From Paludibacteraceae bacterium (GTDB lineage: Bacteria > Bacteroidota > Bacteroidia > Bacteroidales > Paludibacteraceae), in assembly GCA_017412245.1 (NCBI GenBank), contig JAFPYI010000038.1, forward strand, positions 53,166 through 117,165: a stretch of 64,000 nucleotides of DNA, written 5' to 3'. Within the stretch, counting starts at the first letter, position 1. Every line of letters begins with the position of its first letter. Shown one piece after another: positions 62,324 through 64,000 of this stretch. The notes below the pieces were generated by a model. It worked only from the letters and a program-made list of their open reading frames with translations, did no database searches and was not told the DNA's origin. A program made the position numbers and the translations under genes.

Positions 62324-63811
62324 TTATAAAATGCTCTTTACGGTCTCCAACATGCCTTTTTCCGCGATTTCATCGAGGAATTTAACAACCATATCGGTCA
62401 GGCCGGGGATCTTATTGAGGTCTTCTTTCGACTCTTTCCAGATGATGTCTGTTGCGCCAAGGACACCTTCTGCTACTTTGCGAGTATCACCGCTTGCCCA
62501 AAGTTCTTTCAGCAAGTCCATGATTTCTTGTGCATCGTTCGGTTGGATAGGAGCACCGTCTGCACGAACACCACCCTTATAATAAGTGATGATAGCTGCT
62601 AAACCGAGTACCAAACCTTTTGGCAACTCACCCTTGCGCTCCAAATAAACTTTCAAACCCGGAAGATCACGAGTCTCAAATTTCGGGAAGGAGTTCAACA
62701 TGATTGATGTTACGGCGTGGTCAACGTACGGGTTGTTGAAACGCTCCAAAACGCTCTCGCCATAAGCCTTCAACTCGTCTTTCGGCAAGTTCAAAGTCTC
62801 AAGCAATTCATCGAACATCACTTTGTGAATATATTTGCCTAAAATCTCATGGTTGCAAGCGTCGCGAACGATGTTGACACCACTTAGATAGGAAACAGGA
62901 CTCAGCACGGTGTGAGGACCATTCAGCAAGGTCACTTTGCGCTCGTGATATGGTTTCTCGCTCTCGGCGATCAGTACGTTCAAACCGGCTTTGTTGGCAG
63001 GGAATTCGGCTTCCAACTCAGCGATAGACATATTCTCCGGTTTCTCGATTACCCACAAGTGGAAAATCTCAGCCTGTACAACCAAATTATCGGTATAACC
63101 GATCTTCTCTTGGATCTCAGCAATATCTTTGCGTGGGAAGCCCGGAACAATACGGTCAACCAATGTAGCGCAAACATAGTTGTATTTCTCGAACCACTCT
63201 TTGAATCCTTTGTAGTCTGCTCCGAAATCGTCTTTCCACAACTCGATATATTTGCGGATACAATCTTTCAGATGGTGACCATTGAGGAATATCAACTCGC
63301 AAGGCATCAAAATCAAACCTTTGGACGGGCAACCGTTGAAAGTCTTGTAACGACGGAACAATAATTGAACCAATTTGCCCGGATAAGAAGAAGCCGGAGC
63401 ATCGGAGAACTTACAACTCGGGTCGAAAGTGATACCTGCCTCTGTTGTGTTGGAGATGATGAAACGAATCTCCGGTTGGTCTGCCAATGCCATGAATGCG
63501 GCGTTCTGGCTGTATGGATTCAAAGCACGACTGATAACGTCAATACGCTCCAAAGAGTTTACTGCTTCGCCTTTCAAACGACCTTGCAGATTAACGTGAT
63601 AAAGGCAGTCTTGACCATTCAGCCATTCTACCATTCCTTTGTCAATCGGTTGAACGACTACTACTGAACCATTGAAATTGGTCTTTGCGTCCATGTTCCA
63701 TACAATCCAATCTACGAATGCGCGAAGGAAGTTTCCCTCACCAAATTGGATAATTTTCTCCGGCATCACACTCTTCGGTGCCGTCAACTTGTTTAGTGCT
63801 TTCTTAGCCAT
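62324..63811 (-). CDS. uxaB: Tagaturonate reductase
   Basis: NADH-dependent reduction of D-tagaturonate to D-altronate, the step before UxaA; 495 residues, a mannitol-dehydrogenase-like fold. The N-terminal EKIIQFGEGNFLRAFVDW and the central LNGPHTVLSPVSYLSG with catalytic Lys-region motifs (NNPYVDHAVTSIMLNSFPKF, split) are typical. It is the first gene in the window of the hexuronate operon. uxaC is not visible here. No TTTG/TAnnTTTG promoter was found upstream, where a heptamer array begins 54 bases away. Confidence 0.95.
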   Translation of the reverse strand: MAKKALNKLTAPKSVMPEKIIQFGEGNFLRAFVDWIVWNMDAKTNFNGSVVVVQPIDKGMVEWLNGQDCLYHVNLQGRLKGEAVNSLERIDVISRALNPYSQNAAFMALADQPEIRFIISNTTEAGITFDPSCKFSDAPASSYPGKLVQLLFRRYKTFNGCPSKGLILMPCELIFLNGHHLKDCIRKYIELWKDDFGADYKGFKEWFEKYNYVCATLVDRIVPGFPRKDIAEIQEKIGYTDNLVVQAEIFHLWVIEKPENMSIAELEAEFPANKAGLNVLIAESEKPYHERKVTLLNGPHTVLSPVSYLSGVNIVRDACNHEILGKYIHKVMFDELLETLNLPKDELKAYGESVLERFNNPYVDHAVTSIMLNSFPKFETRDLPGLKVYLERKGELPKGLVLGLAAIITYYKGGVRADGAPIQPNDAQEIMDLLKELWASGDTRKVAEGVLGATDIIWKESKEDLNKIPGLTDMVVKFLDEIAEKGMLETVKSIL

Positions 63812-63864
63812 AATGAAAAGATTTTTTATTGTTAGTATTAATTATTTGCTTTTTATTTCCCTTT

Positions 63865-64000
63865 CACCATTCACCCTTCACCATTCACCATTAACCATTC
63901 ACCATTAACCACTCACCATTCACCACTCACCCTTCACCACTCACCCTTCACCACTCACCATTAACCATTCACCACTAACCACTAACCATTAACCATTAAC
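63865..64000. repeat. Heptamer tandem repeat running off the window
   Basis: Nineteen full 7-mers plus three bases, without any gap. All fit the consensus (C/A)ACC(A/C)(T/C)T: mostly CACCATT, CACCACT, CACCCTT and AACCATT. It reaches the window edge, so the full length is unknown. It starts 54 bases upstream of uxaB. Confidence 0.97.

Overview
The window looks like chromosome of a member of the Bacteroidales (Bacteroidota). The evidence is the repeated promoter form TTTG-N20-TAnnTTTG typical of the phylum's primary sigma factor, lipoprotein and outer-membrane genes of Bacteroidales type, a PorW/SprE-like type IX secretion (T9SS) lipoprotein, and large secreted proteins with T9SS-like C-terminal tails. 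Coding density is high, many neighbours overlap by 4 to 41 bases, and several genes start with GTG or TTG. I cannot name the genus.

Layout. 0-5.2 kb: a secreted GH81 endo-beta-1,3-glucanase (left end cut by the window) and a GH3 lipoprotein glucosidase, together a beta-1,3-glucan module closed by a terminator. 5.3-7.5 kb (minus): sirtuin, CPBP membrane protease and aquaporin, overlapping. 7.5-8.1 kb: a 578-base regulatory region with an 11-bp-period tandem array, a hairpin, twin palindromes, a promoter and a TPP riboswitch. 8.1-10.4 kb: TonB-dependent receptor, probably for thiamine. 10.4-25.3 kb: a seven-gene minus-strand run (giant surface protein, OmpA-type barrel, IleRS with a GxHH active-site motif, lipoprotein, AsmA-like protein, M3 peptidase, membrane protein). 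25.4-29.9 kb: ribD, a divergent prmC with an apparently leaderless GTG start, recX, rfbC, rfbD, a DUF2461 gene and tRNA-Arg. 30.0-35.8 kb: a G+C-richer block with a second OmpA-barrel/giant-surface-protein pair and an RNase H with a viroplasmin-type N-terminus. 36-47 kb: gapA, an outer-membrane biogenesis set (PPIase-like lipoprotein, SurA, OstA-like protein, barrel), dnaG, a radical SAM enzyme, a glycosyltransferase, and convergent sufB preceded by tRNA-Cys. 47.5-57.7 kb: parE-hypothetical-tsaB-porW operon, a CotH lipoprotein, and a barrel/phosphoesterase/aldo-keto reductase operon fired from overlapping divergent promoters, then tRNA-Leu. 57.7-64 kb: minus-strand operon uxaB-uxaA-comF-nadB-NlpC/P60 for hexuronate catabolism and housekeeping, ending in a heptamer tandem repeat that runs off the window.

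The most unusual signals are: (i) a family of short intergenic tandem arrays sharing an 11-bp period but with different unit sequences at four loci; (ii) two paralogous cassettes of an OmpA-barrel protein plus a giant exported protein with a related C-terminal module, which may be a surface-display system; (iii) the GxHH IleRS; (iv) promoters embedded in or shared between divergent genes, with leaderless or missing start codons; and (v) tRNA-Cys placed directly ahead of a lone sufB.

All product names come from reading motifs and overall resemblance by eye. No database search or folding program was run.
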